Of a stretch of DNA of 56,938 nt, positions 33,568-45,074 are shown one piece after another. Position 1 is the stretch's first letter. Every line of letters starts with the position of its first letter. Source of the DNA: Clostridia bacterium (GTDB lineage: Bacteria; Bacillota; Clostridia; Oscillospirales; CAG-272); the NCBI GenBank assembly GCA_017451915.1, contig JAFTNJ010000017.1, positions 1 to 56,938 of the forward strand, written 5' to 3'. Position numbers and translations under genes: made by a program. Below the pieces are notes generated by a model. That model saw only the letters and a program-made list of their open reading frames with translations, was not told the origin of the DNA and searched no databases.

Positions 33568-36030
33568 TCAAGACTCCTTTTTTGCGGTTTCGTTGGCAAG
33601 ATGTAGCTGTCCCGCAGGCACGCCGGAGGGGCGGTTTCTGGGAACAAAGGCGGCTTCCGTTGCGGGGGCCTCGGCACCCTGGGAAAGCGCCTCCAAGGGA
33701 CGGGGGAGCAGAGCGCGCTCCAGCACCTCGGGAATCTTCTTGCAGGGCACGAGGGTGAGATTCTCCCGGGCCAAAGGATCCAGCTCCTCCAGATCCCGCA
33801 GATTGTCTGCGGGGATGAGAACGGTTTTTGCGCCGGCACTGTACGCCGCCATGGTTTTTTCCTTCAGTCCGCCAATGGCAAGAACGTTGCCGCGCAGGCT
33901 GACCTCACCGGTCATGGCCAGGTCGTGACGGACGGGACGTCCGGTCAGGGCACTCACCAGGGCGGTGATCATGGTGACACCGGCAGAGGGGCCGTCCTTG
34001 GGAACCGCGCCCTCGGGGAAATGGATATGAATATCCTTGGTTTTGTAAAAATCGGTGGGAATACCGTAGGCCGCGGCGATGGAACGCACGTAGCTGACGG
34101 CAATGTGGGCCGACTCCTTCATTACGTCGCCCAGGGATCCGGTGGTTTCGATCTTTCCGGTTCCTTCCAGTACGGCAACCTCCACCTTGAGCAGGCTACC
34201 GCCAAGCTCGGTGTAGGCAAGGCCGTTGACCACACCCACCTCGTCCTCGGCGTCGATCAGCTCGGGCAACAGCTTGCGCGCGCCCAGATAAGAGGCAACG
34301 TCTTTTTGGTCAATGACGATCTTTTTCGCTTCCTCGGCCAAAAGCTTTCTACCGGCCTTGCGGCAGAGGGTGGCCAGGTTGCGCTCCAGATTACGGACGC
34401 CGGCCTCGCGGGTGTAGTAATCAATGATCTCCAGGAGGGCAGCTTCGGTGATCTTGACCGTTTTGGACGTGAGTCCGTGACGCTTGAGCTGCTTGGGGAG
34501 AAGATGGTCCTTGGCAATGGCCAGCTTTTCCCGCTTGGTATAAATGCCCAGCTCGATGATCTCCATACGGTCGATCAAGGGGCGGGGGATGCTCGACAGA
34601 TTGTTGGCCGTAGCAATGAACATACAGTCCGAAAGATCGTAGGGAAGCTCCACAAAATGATCGCGGAAGGTCTTGTTCTGCTCGCCGTCCAGTACCTCCA
34701 GCAGAGCTGAGGTGGGGTCTCCGTGGGTGTCGTGGGTCAGCTTGTCGATCTCGTCCAGAAGGATGAGAGGATTGCGAACCCCGGCTTGGGTCACGGCGGT
34801 GATGATGCGTCCGGGCATGGCACCGATGTAGGTCTTGCGGTGACCGCGGATGTCGGCCTCATCCCGCACGCCGCCCAGAGAGATGCGCACGTATTTGCGA
34901 TTCATAGCCCGGGCGATGGAGGAGGCAATGGAGGTTTTGCCCACACCGGGAGGGCCTACCAGGCAGAGGATCTGGTTGCGAAGCTCGGGATTCAGCTGCT
35001 TGGCGGCAATGTATTCCACAATGCGTTCCTTTACCTTTTCCAGGCCGTTGTGGTCGGCGTCCAGCACCCGTTGTACCGTGTTGAAGTTCAAACGGTCCTT
35101 GGTGGTCTTTTTCCAGGGAATGTCCAGGCAGGTGTCCAGATAGTTGGCGATCACGGTGGCCTCCGCAGAGCCAAAGGGGGCCTTGGCCAGACGGTCATTC
35201 TCCTTGCGGAGCTTTTCCTCCACCTCGGCGGGGAGGTCGGCTTTACGGATGCGTGCGGCAAACTCCTCTACGTCGTTGCCGTCCCCCAGCTCCTCCTGGA
35301 TCACCTTCATCTGCTCGCGCAGATAATAATCCCGTTGGTTCTGATTCATACGCTGATTGACCTTGTGACGGATCTTGGCCTCGGTTTGCAGAACCATGGC
35401 CTCCTCCTGAAGAATTTCCAGAAGGATCTCGCAGCGGCGCATGGGGTCAAAGCACTCCAGGATCGCCTGCTTATCCCGCAGACGCACCAGAATATTGGCG
35501 GCAATAAAGTCGGCCAGCATTCCGGGATCCTCGTAGAAGCGCGCCGATTGGATCAGCTCCTCGGAGCTGGTGGGCAGGAAGCGGGCGTTGCTTTCAATGG
35601 CCTGCATCATTTCGTGAACGTAGGCCTCCCCGCGGATCCCGCCGTTGCCGGGCAGAAAGATGGTCTTGCAGATCAGGTCGGCCTCCACGTAGGTTTCGTT
35701 GTGGCGGTATTTGACCACGGTAGCTCTTGCCAATCCTTCGGCAATGATGCGGGTCTGTCCCTCGGGGGTGCGCAGGAGCTGTTTGATCTTGGCTACGGTT
35801 CCAACGGTATAGTAGGGGAACTCGTCGTCCTTGACTTTGCGCTTGGAGGGGAGCTCGGAGTAGGTGGTCAAAAATATCAAGGAGCTTCCGGAGCCGGCAA
35901 TGCGCGCGGCGGCTACCGAAGCGTCGTCGTTGATCTCAAAATTGACGGTGATCGAGGGGAAGGTTACGGTTCCGCGCAGGGCGATCACGGGCAGATTGAT
36001 TTGTTCGGCTTTTTCGATATAAGAGGGCAT
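33568..36030 (-). CDS. lon: ATP-dependent protease Lon
   Basis: An 820-residue Lon protease for degrading damaged and regulatory proteins in the cytoplasm. It has the N-terminal LON substrate domain (about 8-205), the AAA+ ATPase with Walker A GPPGVGKT (359-366) and Walker B LLDEIDK, and the C-terminal protease domain with catalytic Ser682 (KDGPSAG) and Lys725. The ATG at 36030 follows AAAGGA; an upstream in-frame start at 36111 overlaps the promoter. Confidence 0.96.
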   Translation of the reverse strand: MPSYIEKAEQINLPVIALRGTVTFPSITVNFEINDDASVAAARIAGSGSSLIFLTTYSELPSKRKVKDDEFPYYTVGTVAKIKQLLRTPEGQTRIIAEGLARATVVKYRHNETYVEADLICKTIFLPGNGGIRGEAYVHEMMQAIESNARFLPTSSEELIQSARFYEDPGMLADFIAANILVRLRDKQAILECFDPMRRCEILLEILQEEAMVLQTEAKIRHKVNQRMNQNQRDYYLREQMKVIQEELGDGNDVEEFAARIRKADLPAEVEEKLRKENDRLAKAPFGSAEATVIANYLDTCLDIPWKKTTKDRLNFNTVQRVLDADHNGLEKVKERIVEYIAAKQLNPELRNQILCLVGPPGVGKTSIASSIARAMNRKYVRISLGGVRDEADIRGHRKTYIGAMPGRIITAVTQAGVRNPLILLDEIDKLTHDTHGDPTSALLEVLDGEQNKTFRDHFVELPYDLSDCMFIATANNLSSIPRPLIDRMEIIELGIYTKREKLAIAKDHLLPKQLKRHGLTSKTVKITEAALLEIIDYYTREAGVRNLERNLATLCRKAGRKLLAEEAKKIVIDQKDVASYLGARKLLPELIDAEDEVGVVNGLAYTELGGSLLKVEVAVLEGTGKIETTGSLGDVMKESAHIAVSYVRSIAAAYGIPTDFYKTKDIHIHFPEGAVPKDGPSAGVTMITALVSALTGRPVRHDLAMTGEVSLRGNVLAIGGLKEKTMAAYSAGAKTVLIPADNLRDLEELDPLARENLTLVPCKKIPEVLERALLPRPLEALSQGAEAPATEAAFVPRNRPSGVPAGQLHLANETAKKES

Positions 36031-36081
36031 GTTTGGATCCTTTCCATAGGGGTGTGCTATAAAAAATAATATAATTACTTT

Positions 36082-36110
36082 ATTATAGCATAAATAAAGA
36101 AGGATTTCCA
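36082..36110 (-). promoter_or_regulatory. Promoter of lon
   Basis: On the minus strand: TGGAAA (36105-36110), 17 bases, TATAAT (36082-36087), with TGC as extended -10. No CIRCE or CtsR-like heptad repeat was seen next to it. Confidence 0.7.
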
Positions 36111-36179
36111 TAGATTTGCGAAAAAAGTTTCAAAAAGTTATTTTTTCCATAAAATCATTGACATTTTGAAGGATGTTTA

Positions 36180-36208
36180 TTTACTTTGGTCGCGTTTTGT
36201 GCTATACT
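36180..36208 (+). promoter_or_regulatory. Upstream promoter of uvrBA
   Basis: TTTACT (36180-36185), 17 bases, TATACT (36203-36208). It lies 147 bases before the uvrB ATG and is weaker than the second promoter at 36298-36326. Confidence 0.55.
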
Positions 36209-36297
36209 ATTTGGGTAAAGGAACGTTGCGATTTGTCTGCGTGCTTGCACAAACTCAACAAAATGTTTCGATTTTGGAAAAATATTTTCAAAATCTA

Positions 36298-36326
36298 TTT
36301 ACAAGCAACGAAAAAAGTGGTATAAT
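36298..36326 (+). promoter_or_regulatory. Proximal promoter of uvrBA
   Basis: TTTACA (36298-36303), 17 bases, TATAAT (36321-36326), ending 28 bases before the uvrB ATG. No LexA site (GAAC-N4-GTTC) was found in the 36031-36354 gap. Confidence 0.72.
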
Positions 36327-36354
36327 TATTCCAAATACGGAAAGGAGAAGCGCC

Positions 36355-38382
36355 ATGGAGTACAAGCCCTTCCTTCTCAAAAGTGAATATTCGCCTACGG
36401 GTGACCAGCCCCAAGCCATTGACCGATTGGTGGCGGGGATTGAGGAAGGGAAGCGGATGCAGACCCTTTTGGGCGTCACCGGCTCGGGCAAGACCTTTAC
36501 CATGGCCAACGTGATCCAACGGGTCAACCGTCCTACTCTGATCCTGGAGCCCAACAAGACGCTGGCGGCCCAGATCTGCTCCGAGATGCGGGAATTCTTT
36601 CCCGACGCGGCGGTGGAGTTCTTCGTTTCCTACTACGACTATTACCAGCCCGAGGCCTACATTCCGGGCAAGGATATGTATATCGAAAAGGACGCGCTGG
36701 TCAACGACGAGATCGACCGATTGCGCCACAGCGCTACCAGTGCGCTGTTTGAGCGGCGGGACGTGATCATCGTGGCCTCGGTCTCCTGCATTTATTCCTT
36801 GGGTGACCCCAGCGAGTATCAGGGACTGGTGCTTGCCATCCGTCCCGGGACCCAAATGAGTCGGGACATCTTTATTCGCAAGCTGGTGGCCAACAGCTAT
36901 AACCGCAACGATATGTCCCTGGTGCGTGACGCCTTCCGTGTCAATGGGGACACGGTGGAGATCATTCCCGCCAACATGAACGATAGCGCCCTGCGCGTGG
37001 AGTTCTTTGGGGATGAGATCGACCGCATTTCCGAGATCAACATTGTTACGGGCGAGCTGAAGCGCGTCCTTTCCTATGCGGCCATCTATCCCGCCACCCA
37101 CTACGCCGTGTCCGACGAGAAGCGTGAGGCGGCCTTTGGGGAGATCGAGCGGGAAATGATCGAGCGTGTGCAATTTTTTGAGTCCCAGAATCAGCTTATC
37201 GAGGCGCAACGTATCCGCGAGCGGGTCAAATACGATCTGGAAATGCTTCGGGAGATCGGCTTTTGCTCGGGGGTGGAGAACTACTCCCGCGTGCTGTCGG
37301 GGCGTCCCGCCGGATCCACGCCCTTTACCCTCCTGGATTATTTCCCCGAGGATTTTCTCATGTTTATCGACGAGTCCCACGTTATGATCCCCCAGGTACG
37401 GGGTATGAGCGGAGGCGACACGGCACGAAAGAAGAACCTGGTGGACTACGGATTCCGCCTGCCCTCGGCCTACGATAACCGCCCTCTGTATTTTGAGGAA
37501 TTTGAGGAGACCATTCATCAGGCCGTGTTTGTCAGTGCCACTCCCGGCGACTACGAGGATGCACACACCGAGCAGGTGGTGGAGCAGATCATCCGTCCTA
37601 CGGGGCTTCTTGATCCCGAGGTGGAGGTGCGCCCCATTGAGGGGCAGGTGGATGACCTGATGGGGGAAATTCGCATACGGGTTGCCAAAAAAGAGCGTGT
37701 TCTGGTGACCACACTGACCAAAAAAATGGCCGAGGATCTCACCGAATATCTGGAAAACAACGAGATCCGCGTTCGCTACATTCACTTCAACGTGGATACC
37801 ATGGAGCGCATGGAAATCATCCGCGATCTGCGTCTGGGAGAATTTGACGTGCTGGTTGGTATCAACCTGCTGCGTGAGGGCCTGGATATTCCCGAGGTCT
37901 CCCTGGTGGCCATTCTGGACGCCGACAAAGAGGGCTTCCTGCGCGCCGAGCGGTCTCTGATCCAAACCATTGGCCGTGCCGCGCGAAACGCCTCGGGCAA
38001 GGTCATCATGTACGCCGATTCCATCACCCGCTCCATGCGGGGAGCCATCACCGAGACCGCCCGCCGTCGCAAGATCCAGGACGAATACAATCAGGCTCAC
38101 GGCATCACGCCCACCACCATCGTCAAGGGCGTGCGGGACGTGATTGAGATCGGCTCCACCGAAGAAAAGAGCGGAAAGGGCAAGAACAAGTCCGTATCCG
38201 ACGGCAAGCTGAGCTCGGCCGCACGGGAAAAGCTGATCGAGGAGCTGACCGCCGAAATGAAGAGCGCGGCGCGAAAGCTGGAATTCGAGCAGGCTGCCTA
38301 TCTGCGTGACCGCATCAAAAAGCTCCGCGAGGGCAAGGTGGACGTTGCCCGGCCGCAAAAAGCAAAACGAAAAAAACAGTAG
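36355..38382 (+). CDS. uvrB: Excinuclease ABC subunit B
   Basis: A 675-residue UvrB, the damage-verifying helicase-like subunit of nucleotide excision repair. Walker A GVTGSGKT lies near the N-terminus, the beta-hairpin region follows ([12 protein letters not shown]), and a UVR motif for UvrC contact forms the C-terminus ([19 protein letters not shown], about 640-660). The ATG follows AAAGGAG; the frame is open upstream but the protein begins here by comparison with the family. uvrA starts 15 bases after its stop. Confidence 0.96.
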   Translation: MEYKPFLLKSEYSPTGDQPQAIDRLVAGIEEGKRMQTLLGVTGSGKTFTMANVIQRVNRPTLILEPNKTLAAQICSEMREFFPDAAVEFFVSYYDYYQPEAYIPGKDMYIEKDALVNDEIDRLRHSATSALFERRDVIIVASVSCIYSLGDPSEYQGLVLAIRPGTQMSRDIFIRKLVANSYNRNDMSLVRDAFRVNGDTVEIIPANMNDSALRVEFFGDEIDRISEINIVTGELKRVLSYAAIYPATHYAVSDEKREAAFGEIEREMIERVQFFESQNQLIEAQRIRERVKYDLEMLREIGFCSGVENYSRVLSGRPAGSTPFTLLDYFPEDFLMFIDESHVMIPQVRGMSGGDTARKKNLVDYGFRLPSAYDNRPLYFEEFEETIHQAVFVSATPGDYEDAHTEQVVEQIIRPTGLLDPEVEVRPIEGQVDDLMGEIRIRVAKKERVLVTTLTKKMAEDLTEYLENNEIRVRYIHFNVDTMERMEIIRDLRLGEFDVLVGINLLREGLDIPEVSLVAILDADKEGFLRAERSLIQTIGRAARNASGKVIMYADSITRSMRGAITETARRRKIQDEYNQAHGITPTTIVKGVRDVIEIGSTEEKSGKGKNKSVSDGKLSSAAREKLIEELTAEMKSAARKLEFEQAAYLRDRIKKLREGKVDVARPQKAKRKKQ

Positions 38383-38397
38383 GAGAAGCATCGCATT

Positions 38398-41232
38398 ATG
38401 CCAAACGAGATCAAACTTCGCGGTGTTCGCGTACACAATCTGAAAAATATAGACACCGAGATTCCAAGGGACAAGCTGGTGATCCTCACGGGCCTCTCGG
38501 GCTCGGGAAAATCCTCCCTGGCCTTTGACACCATTTACGCCGAGGGGCATCGCCGCTTTGTGGAATCTCTGTCCTCCTATGCCCGTATGTTCCTGGGGCA
38601 GTTGGATAAGCCCGACATTGATTCCATTGAGGGGCTCTCGCCGTCGATTTCCATCGACCAAAAGACCACCTCCAAAAACCCCCGTTCCACCGTGGGAACC
38701 GTGACCGAGATCTACGACTATCTCCGTCTGCTTTATGCTCGCATTGGTGTTCCGCACTGTCCCGTCTGCGGCAAGGAGATCCGTCAGCAGACCACCGATC
38801 AGATTTTGGATCGGATCCTGACCTTGCCCGAGGGGGAGCGCTTTATGGTGTTGGCTCCCGTGGTGCGTTCCCAAAAGGGACGGCATGAGAAGGTATTTGC
38901 CGATGCCAAAAAGAGCGGCTACGTCCGCGTACGGGTGGACGGAAATATGTACGATCTCTCCGAGGAGATCGTGCTGGACAAAAATAAAAAGCACAGCATT
39001 GAGATCGTGGTAGACCGTTTGGTGATGCGGGAGGGGATCGAATCCCGGCTTTCCGATTCGGTGGAGAATGCCCTGAACGCCGCGGACGGACACTTGATTA
39101 TTGTTACGGTTCCCCGGGAAGGGGAAGCCGAGGAGCTGGAATTCTCCCAGAGCTACGCCTGTGAGGAGCATAATATCTCCTTTGGCGAGCTGGAGCCGCG
39201 AATGTTTTCCTTCAACAATCCTACGGGTGCCTGCCCTCATTGCGCGGGCATTGGCGATCTTCAGCGCATTGCCCCCGAGCGGCTGATTCCCAACAAAAAG
39301 CTGGCACTTTCCCAGGGGGCCATTGCCGTGAACGGCTTTAAGACCCTGGAGGAGGAGAGCTGGAATGGCCCGCTGTTTGCCGCGGTGGGCAAGCGCTTCG
39401 GCTTTGATCTTCAGACCCCCGTGGAAAGCTTTACCGAAGAGCAGATGGAAAAGATTCTTTACGGCACCGGAGAGGAGATCTACGATATCCACCGCTATTT
39501 CGCCAAGGAGGAGCACCATCAAAAGGTCAAGTTTGAGGGCCTGATCAAGATGATCGAGAACCGCATGCAGATGGCAGGCGGCGACTACTACGAGCAGTTC
39601 GTGGAGGACGCACCCTGTCCCTCCTGCAAGGGGCACCGATTGGCTCCCGCCCCTCTTGCCGTTACGGTTGGTGGCTTGAATATTCACGAGCTTTGCTCGC
39701 TTTCGGTGCAAAAGGCGCTGGAATTTGTCAATCAATTGCAGCTGACCGACACCGAGGAGCAGATCGCGCGGGAGATTCTCAAGGAGGTGCGCTCCCGTCT
39801 TGGCTTTTTGCTCAGCGTCGGTCTGGATTATCTCACCCTCTCCCGCAAGGCGGGCACGCTTTCGGGAGGCGAGGCCCAGCGCATTCGCCTGGCTACCCAG
39901 ATCGGATCCTCTCTGGTGGGCGTGCTCTACATTTTGGATGAGCCCAGCATTGGTCTGCACCAGCGGGATAATTCCAAGCTCATTGCCACTCTCAAGCGGT
40001 TGCGGGATCTTGGCAACACGGTGATCGTGGTGGAGCATGACGAGGAAACCATGGAAAGCGCCGATTATATTTTGGACATCGGCCCCGGCGCGGGCATTCA
40101 CGGCGGACGCATCGTTGCCGCGGGAACGCCCAAGGAGATCATGGAGAACCGGGAGTCGATCACCGGTGCCTATCTTTCGGGGCGAAAGCGGATCACCGTT
40201 CCTGCCCGCCGGAGGGAAGGGAACGGGCACTTCCTGCGTGTTACCGGTGCGGCGCAGAATAACCTGAAGCAGATCGACGTTTCCATCCCTTTGGGCTGCT
40301 TTGTTTGTGTGACCGGAGTTTCGGGCTCGGGAAAATCCTCTCTGGTCAACGGCATTCTCCATCCCGTCCTGGCCGAAAAGCTGAACCGTGCCATCACCTA
40401 CGCCGGGAAGCACGAGGCGGTGGAGGGGCTGGAGCATCTGGATAAGGTCATTGCCATTGATCAAAGCCCCATCGGACGCACGCCCCGCTCCAATCCCGCC
40501 ACTTATACGGGGCTGTTCGGGGATATCCGAGAGCTGTTTGCTCAAACCCGTGACGCCAAGGCCAAGGGCTACAAGGCGGGACGCTTCTCCTTCAACGTCC
40601 GCGGCGGTCGCTGTGAGGCCTGCGAGGGCGACGGTGTGAAATGCATTGAGATGCACTTCCTGCCCGACGTGTACGTCACCTGTGATGTTTGTAAGGGCAA
40701 ACGCTACAACCGTGACACCCTGGACGTGCATTATAAGGGCAAGAACATTTACGAGGTTTTGGACATGACCGTGGAGGAGGGCTTGCAGTTCTTCGATTCG
40801 CTTCCCGCCATCCAACGCAAGCTTCAGACCCTGTACGACGTGGGACTTGGCTACGTTAAGATCGGTCAATCCTCCACCACCCTGTCGGGCGGTGAGGCAC
40901 AGCGCGTCAAGCTGGCCACCGAGCTGGCCAAGCGATCCACCGGACGCACCATCTATATTCTGGACGAGCCCACCACGGGTCTGCATACGGCGGACGTGGC
41001 AAAGCTGCTGGAGGTGCTTCAGCGGTTGTGTGACGCGGGGAACTCGGTGCTGGTCATTGAGCATAATCTGGACGTGATCAAGTGTGCCGATCACATCATT
41101 GATCTTGGCCCCGAGGGCGGTGACGGCGGCGGACAGATCGTTGCCACGGGTACTCCCGAGGAGGTCTCCGCGGTGGAGGGCTCCTATACCGGCCACTATC
41201 TCAAAAAGGTTTTGACCCGTTATTCCGAATAA
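38398..41232 (+). CDS. uvrA: Excinuclease ABC subunit A
   Basis: A 944-residue UvrA, the damage-sensing ABC ATPase of nucleotide excision repair. The first Walker A is GLSGSGKSS (about 33-41) and the second GVSGSGKSS (about 640-650). Two signature LSGGEAQR loops and zinc-binding cysteines ([19 protein letters not shown] with CDVC) are visible. It belongs to the uvrBA operon, with a strong terminator right after it. Confidence 0.97.
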   Translation: MPNEIKLRGVRVHNLKNIDTEIPRDKLVILTGLSGSGKSSLAFDTIYAEGHRRFVESLSSYARMFLGQLDKPDIDSIEGLSPSISIDQKTTSKNPRSTVGTVTEIYDYLRLLYARIGVPHCPVCGKEIRQQTTDQILDRILTLPEGERFMVLAPVVRSQKGRHEKVFADAKKSGYVRVRVDGNMYDLSEEIVLDKNKKHSIEIVVDRLVMREGIESRLSDSVENALNAADGHLIIVTVPREGEAEELEFSQSYACEEHNISFGELEPRMFSFNNPTGACPHCAGIGDLQRIAPERLIPNKKLALSQGAIAVNGFKTLEEESWNGPLFAAVGKRFGFDLQTPVESFTEEQMEKILYGTGEEIYDIHRYFAKEEHHQKVKFEGLIKMIENRMQMAGGDYYEQFVEDAPCPSCKGHRLAPAPLAVTVGGLNIHELCSLSVQKALEFVNQLQLTDTEEQIAREILKEVRSRLGFLLSVGLDYLTLSRKAGTLSGGEAQRIRLATQIGSSLVGVLYILDEPSIGLHQRDNSKLIATLKRLRDLGNTVIVVEHDEETMESADYILDIGPGAGIHGGRIVAAGTPKEIMENRESITGAYLSGRKRITVPARRREGNGHFLRVTGAAQNNLKQIDVSIPLGCFVCVTGVSGSGKSSLVNGILHPVLAEKLNRAITYAGKHEAVEGLEHLDKVIAIDQSPIGRTPRSNPATYTGLFGDIRELFAQTRDAKAKGYKAGRFSFNVRGGRCEACEGDGVKCIEMHFLPDVYVTCDVCKGKRYNRDTLDVHYKGKNIYEVLDMTVEEGLQFFDSLPAIQRKLQTLYDVGLGYVKIGQSSTTLSGGEAQRVKLATELAKRSTGRTIYILDEPTTGLHTADVAKLLEVLQRLCDAGNSVLVIEHNLDVIKCADHIIDLGPEGGDGGGQIVATGTPEEVSAVEGSYTGHYLKKVLTRYSE

Positions 41233-41237
41233 AGAAC

Positions 41238-41276
41238 ACCGACGGCATCGGTTAGATGCCGTCGGTATTTTTTTTT
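41238..41276. terminator. Bidirectional terminator after uvrA
   Basis: A perfect 12-bp stem, ACCGACGGCATC (41238-41249) with GATGCCGTCGGT (41255-41266), followed by a nine-T run. It separates uvrA from the convergent AraC-type gene. Confidence 0.92.
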
Positions 41277-41284
41277 GAATCAAT

Positions 41285-42136
41285 TTAAGCCGTTCCGTCC
41301 GAAAAAACCTGATGCACGTATTCTTTCGGCAACACGCCCACGTGCTGTTTAAAGGTTTTGGTAAAATAATTGGGGGCGCTGAAGCCGCAAAGGCGGCTGA
41401 TCTCGCAGATCGGCAGCGTCTTTTTTTGCAGTAGCTTTTTTGCCTGCTCGATGCGGCAGGCGCGGATGTAGTCCGAGATCCCCATGCCAAAGGATTCCTT
41501 GGACATGGTATAAAGAGTACTGCGGGAGATGGAAAAGTGGCGGCAGATCTCGTACATGGATAGGGTGGGGGAGGCAAGGTGCTCGCGGACGTAGTGCTCC
41601 ACCTTGTACCACAGGGGATTTTGCTGTGCGCGTACGATGTTTTGGGTGCAGAGGAAGCTGGCGCACATTTCCATGATCCGCGTGGCCGAGGAGAGAACCT
41701 CGTGCTCCATGGGAGGAATCTCGTTCAGGGCGCGGATCAGTACCTCACGGTCCACCGCCTCGGCGGCGGGTAGCTCGGCAATACATTCCAAAATGCGCGG
41801 TGTGTGGCTCTCGGTGCGGGTCTGCCCAAGCATCAGATAGCCGATCACGTCGTTTCCCTCCAAAATCGGTGCCACGGCCTCGGTCAGCCCCATGTGGCAT
41901 TGATAGATCAAAAGCTCCTTGCGCTCGCGGCAGGTGGTCAGACCGTAGCGGTCGCAGGCCAAGCATTTTTCAAAGAGGCGCTTGGCGGTGCGGATCTCCT
42001 TGCAAAAGGGAGCCAGCGCGGGGGGATAACTGTAGATCACGTTGAACTGATCGTCGTAAAGGCTGATCAAAAGATGGGTGATATTGTAAAAATCAATAAT
42101 GGCATTTTTTAACTTTTGGATGTTGTACTGTAACAT
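41285..42136 (-). CDS. PocR-sensor AraC-family regulator
   Basis: A 283-residue regulator. Residues 1-165 look like a PocR-type sensory domain, with a Cys-rich core (CLACDRYGLTTC, YQCHMGLTEAV) resembling PocR domains that bind small hydrocarbon derivatives. Residues about 180-283 are the AraC double helix-turn-helix (ICRHFSISRSTLYTMSKESF; ISRLCGFSAPNYFTKTFKQHVG, given in parts). Its promoter is on the minus strand at 42171-42200, and it diverges from the solute-binding lipoprotein, which it may regulate. Ligand unknown. Confidence 0.88.
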   Translation of the reverse strand: MLQYNIQKLKNAIIDFYNITHLLISLYDDQFNVIYSYPPALAPFCKEIRTAKRLFEKCLACDRYGLTTCRERKELLIYQCHMGLTEAVAPILEGNDVIGYLMLGQTRTESHTPRILECIAELPAAEAVDREVLIRALNEIPPMEHEVLSSATRIMEMCASFLCTQNIVRAQQNPLWYKVEHYVREHLASPTLSMYEICRHFSISRSTLYTMSKESFGMGISDYIRACRIEQAKKLLQKKTLPICEISRLCGFSAPNYFTKTFKQHVGVLPKEYVHQVFSDGTA

Positions 42137-42170
42137 GGGTGCCTCCCAAAAAGATCTGCTTTTTCAAGTC

Positions 42171-42200
42171 ATTATAGCATAAAAGAGGCGGATTTGTCAA
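42171..42200 (-). promoter_or_regulatory. Promoter of the PocR/AraC regulator
   Basis: On the minus strand: TTGACA (42195-42200), 18 bases, TATAAT (42171-42176), with TGC as extended -10. Confidence 0.82.
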
Positions 42201-42281
42201 GTTTCTTTTTGTGCAGTTCTCCAAAAGGAGCGAGAGTGTCAAAAAACAATCCAAAATCGCATTTTTTAGTTCCAAAAACGA

Positions 42282-42310
42282 TTTACAATCGGTAGGATCT
42301 ATGGTAATAT
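42282..42310 (+). promoter_or_regulatory. Promoter of the solute-binding lipoprotein operon
   Basis: TTTACA (42282-42287), 17 bases, TAATAT (42305-42310). The 80 bases between it and the divergent promoter are AT-rich and contain AAATCG...CGATTT and CTCCAAAAGGAG inverted repeats, possible regulator sites. Confidence 0.6.
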
Positions 42311-42345
42311 GATAGTGGATCATTTTCATTTTTGAGGAGGTACCT

Positions 42346-43788
42346 ATGAAACGATACCGGAAAAACGGACTTTGTATGCTTTGTATCGGACTGTTGCTTT
42401 GCGGCTGCCTGGTTTCCTGCGGCACGGAGACGTCTCCCCAAAATGGGACGAGCACTCCAATGAGCGGAAGCACGGAGACCGTGACCACGGAGGAAAAGCA
42501 GCCCATTGAATTGGTTCCGATCTCCAATATGGGCGGCAAAGAGTTTTGCATTATGACCACCAACTGGTACAATCACGCGCCTCTGGACTTTACCGACATT
42601 GCTCCTACAGAGCAGACCTCGGATCTGATCTCCAACGCGGCCTATGAGCGCGTCCTCTACATGGAGGAGGCCTACAACTGCTACGTGAGCCGCATAGACG
42701 TGGATACCGGAAGTGTGACCTCCGCCCTTGCAAAGAACACGTTGGGCGGCGACAAGACCTATGATTTCGTCTACCTGCGGGGAACCAATCTGATCTCTGC
42801 CATCACCGGCGGTCATTTGGCGGAAACCTCCTCCTTTGAAATGGATTTTGCGGCTCCTTGGTGGGATGCCGAGGGCATCGCTTCGCTTTCTATCAATAAC
42901 CGAACCTACGCGCTGATCGGCGACGTTTCCGTCAATCACCTGCTGGCCACCTGGATGGGTTGCTTTAACAAGGAGCTGGTGGAGGATCACGGTCTGGAGA
43001 ACCCCTACGATATGGTAAAGCAGGGCAGCTGGACCTTCGAAAACGTGATTCGGATGTCCAAGCAGATCGCCACCGATAACGACGGCACCCCGGGGATGGG
43101 TCCCAACGACCTGTGGGGATTGGATTATTCCCGTGATACGGTTATGGGGATCCTTTCCTCCTGCGGGATCAAGATCGTAGAGAAAAATGCGGACGGCGTT
43201 CCCGAAATGGTCATTGGAAAATACCAGGCCGAGGTGCAAAGCCTGCTGGAGCAGCTTTACGACCGTACGCACACACGGGATCGGTTGAATTTCAGCGGAT
43301 CGGCATCGGTGTTTGAAACGGGTCACGCTCTGGTGCTGTTTGCGGCGGCGCAAAACGCTCCCACCCTGCGCTTCCTGGATGTGGACTACGGCATCGTTCC
43401 GTACCCCAAGGCAAGCGAGGAGAGCGAATATATTTCCACGCCGGCAGGCTTGTATCTCTCCCTGCTTACCATTCCCGTTACCAATACCAACTACGAAACG
43501 TCGGCACTTTTCCTGGACGCGTTTGCCGCGTACGGCTACCAGGAGGTCCGTCCCGTGTTCTACGATAACATCCTGCTCCGAAAGGTGGGCAAGGATGAGG
43601 AGAGCTTTGAAATGCTCCAATACATCTTTGAAAACATCTTTTACGATATCGGAACGATCTACGATATTACCGACCGTCAGATTCAGGATACGGCACGAAC
43701 CTACAATTCCTCGTTCGTTACCCTTTACGCCAACGCCGGCAACGTCTGGAAGACCAAGCTGGAGAATCTGTTGACCAAATTTTCCTAA
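42346..43788 (+). CDS. Extracellular solute-binding lipoprotein
   Basis: A 480-residue lipoprotein (lipobox LVSC, Cys25) with a Thr/Ser-rich linker (about 27-50) and a large domain. The overall pattern (ARE-type N-terminal strands, aromatic-rich binding cleft with WWDAEG and LWGLDYSRDT) matches carbohydrate-binding family 1 ABC solute-binding proteins. No ABC permease lies next to it, so it must use permeases encoded elsewhere, if it is a transporter part at all. GAGGAGG precedes its ATG. The next two genes follow on the same strand without terminators. Confidence 0.75.
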   Translation: MKRYRKNGLCMLCIGLLLCGCLVSCGTETSPQNGTSTPMSGSTETVTTEEKQPIELVPISNMGGKEFCIMTTNWYNHAPLDFTDIAPTEQTSDLISNAAYERVLYMEEAYNCYVSRIDVDTGSVTSALAKNTLGGDKTYDFVYLRGTNLISAITGGHLAETSSFEMDFAAPWWDAEGIASLSINNRTYALIGDVSVNHLLATWMGCFNKELVEDHGLENPYDMVKQGSWTFENVIRMSKQIATDNDGTPGMGPNDLWGLDYSRDTVMGILSSCGIKIVEKNADGVPEMVIGKYQAEVQSLLEQLYDRTHTRDRLNFSGSASVFETGHALVLFAAAQNAPTLRFLDVDYGIVPYPKASEESEYISTPAGLYLSLLTIPVTNTNYETSALFLDAFAAYGYQEVRPVFYDNILLRKVGKDEESFEMLQYIFENIFYDIGTIYDITDRQIQDTARTYNSSFVTLYANAGNVWKTKLENLLTKFS

Positions 43789-43828
43789 AACAAATATGAA
43801 AATACACCGTTGAGAAAGGAACACTGTT

Positions 43829-45046
43829 ATGACAAGGCTGGAACAACTGAAAACCGTATTGGAAGAAACCGGCGGAGTTCTCCGCCTTCTGCCCACCTGG
43901 GTGCCCCGCGCCTTCTGCCGCCCCGGCAAGCGCATCAAGCTTCATCCCGACGATTATTATGCCCTGGGAGCCGAGCGAGGCGGCATTGACGAGCGTTGGT
44001 TTGCCTCCACGACCCATGCCGAAAACGGTCCCGCCACCCCCGAAGACGAGGGCTTAAGCTATATTGCCCTCGGCACCGGAAAGGACGATAAAATCCTGCT
44101 CAAGACCGCCATTGAGGAGATGGGAGAGGAGATCCTGGGCTCCTATCTTTGGAACAAATACCACGGCTGGAGCATTTTTTCCAAATTCTTTGATAATCTC
44201 GGTCCTCTCCCGCATCATATCCACCATCGGGACGAGCACGCCGCGCGGGTGGGATGCAAGGGAAAGCCCGAAATGTACTTCTTCCCCTCACAGGTGAACA
44301 ATTACGGCGGTGAGTTTGACTATACCTTCCTGGGTCTGACCCCCGACACCACCAAGGAACAGGTACTGGAAGCATTGAAGGGCTTTACCAAGGGCGACAA
44401 TCAGCTTCTCGGCCTTTCCCAAGCATACAAGCTTCTGGTGGATACCGGCTTTGACGTTCCTCCCGGACTTCTCCATGCCCCGGGTAGTCTCTGTACCTAC
44501 GAGCCCCAGTTCGCTTCCGACGTGTACGCCATGTATCAGTCGGTGCTTTTGGGCGGTCATACCGTTTCCTCGGATCTGCTTTGGAAGAACTGTCCCGAAG
44601 AAGAAATCGGCAATTTCGATTATCTCCTTGACGTCATCGACTGGGATCTGAACGTGGATCCCGATCTGCACAAGAACCGCTTTATGCGTCCCATTCCTGT
44701 CCGCCCCGTGGAGGAAATGGAAAAAGAGGGCTATGTGGAGGAATGGATCTGCTATAAGAATCCTCTGGTCAGCGCAAAGCGGCTGACGGTACGGCCCGGC
44801 GCGCGCGTGATCATAAAGGATGCGGCTCCTTACGGTCTGATCGCTCTGCAGGGACACGGAACCATTGGAGGACAGCCCCTGGAGACCCCCACGCTCATTC
44901 GCTACGGCGAACAGACTTACGATGAGTACTTCGTGTCGGAATCCGCGGCGAAAAACGGTGTGGAGATCGTTAACACCTCGGCAGGGGAGGACATTGTGAT
45001 CCTTAAGCACTTTGCCGAGAATCCCGATCTTCCCGCAGGACTTTAA
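43829..45046 (+). CDS. Cupin-type sugar isomerase-like protein
   Basis: A 405-residue protein. The HHIHHRDEHA segment (about 130-140) followed by KPEMYFFPSQ and a later LLHAPGSLCTYEPQ resemble the zinc-binding cupin core of class I mannose-6-phosphate isomerases, but length and other regions differ. It most likely isomerises or epimerises a sugar or sugar phosphate. It is downstream of the solute-binding protein and upstream of a glycoside hydrolase, which supports a sugar role. Substrate not known. Confidence 0.68.
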   Translation: MTRLEQLKTVLEETGGVLRLLPTWVPRAFCRPGKRIKLHPDDYYALGAERGGIDERWFASTTHAENGPATPEDEGLSYIALGTGKDDKILLKTAIEEMGEEILGSYLWNKYHGWSIFSKFFDNLGPLPHHIHHRDEHAARVGCKGKPEMYFFPSQVNNYGGEFDYTFLGLTPDTTKEQVLEALKGFTKGDNQLLGLSQAYKLLVDTGFDVPPGLLHAPGSLCTYEPQFASDVYAMYQSVLLGGHTVSSDLLWKNCPEEEIGNFDYLLDVIDWDLNVDPDLHKNRFMRPIPVRPVEEMEKEGYVEEWICYKNPLVSAKRLTVRPGARVIIKDAAPYGLIALQGHGTIGGQPLETPTLIRYGEQTYDEYFVSESAAKNGVEIVNTSAGEDIVILKHFAENPDLPAGL

Positions 45047-45074
45047 TATTTTGCAAATTCAAGAGGATGATACG

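Noticed and set aside
36031-36354. LexA (SOS) box upstream of uvrBA
   Set aside because: No GAAC-N4-GTTC match was found in the gap; GAACGTTG at about 36221 is only a half match.
36295-41577. A 1760-codon open frame on the minus strand opposite uvrB and uvrA
   Set aside because: It is antisense to two certain genes and has no domain or ribosome site; long antisense frames are common in GC-rich coding regions with biased third positions.
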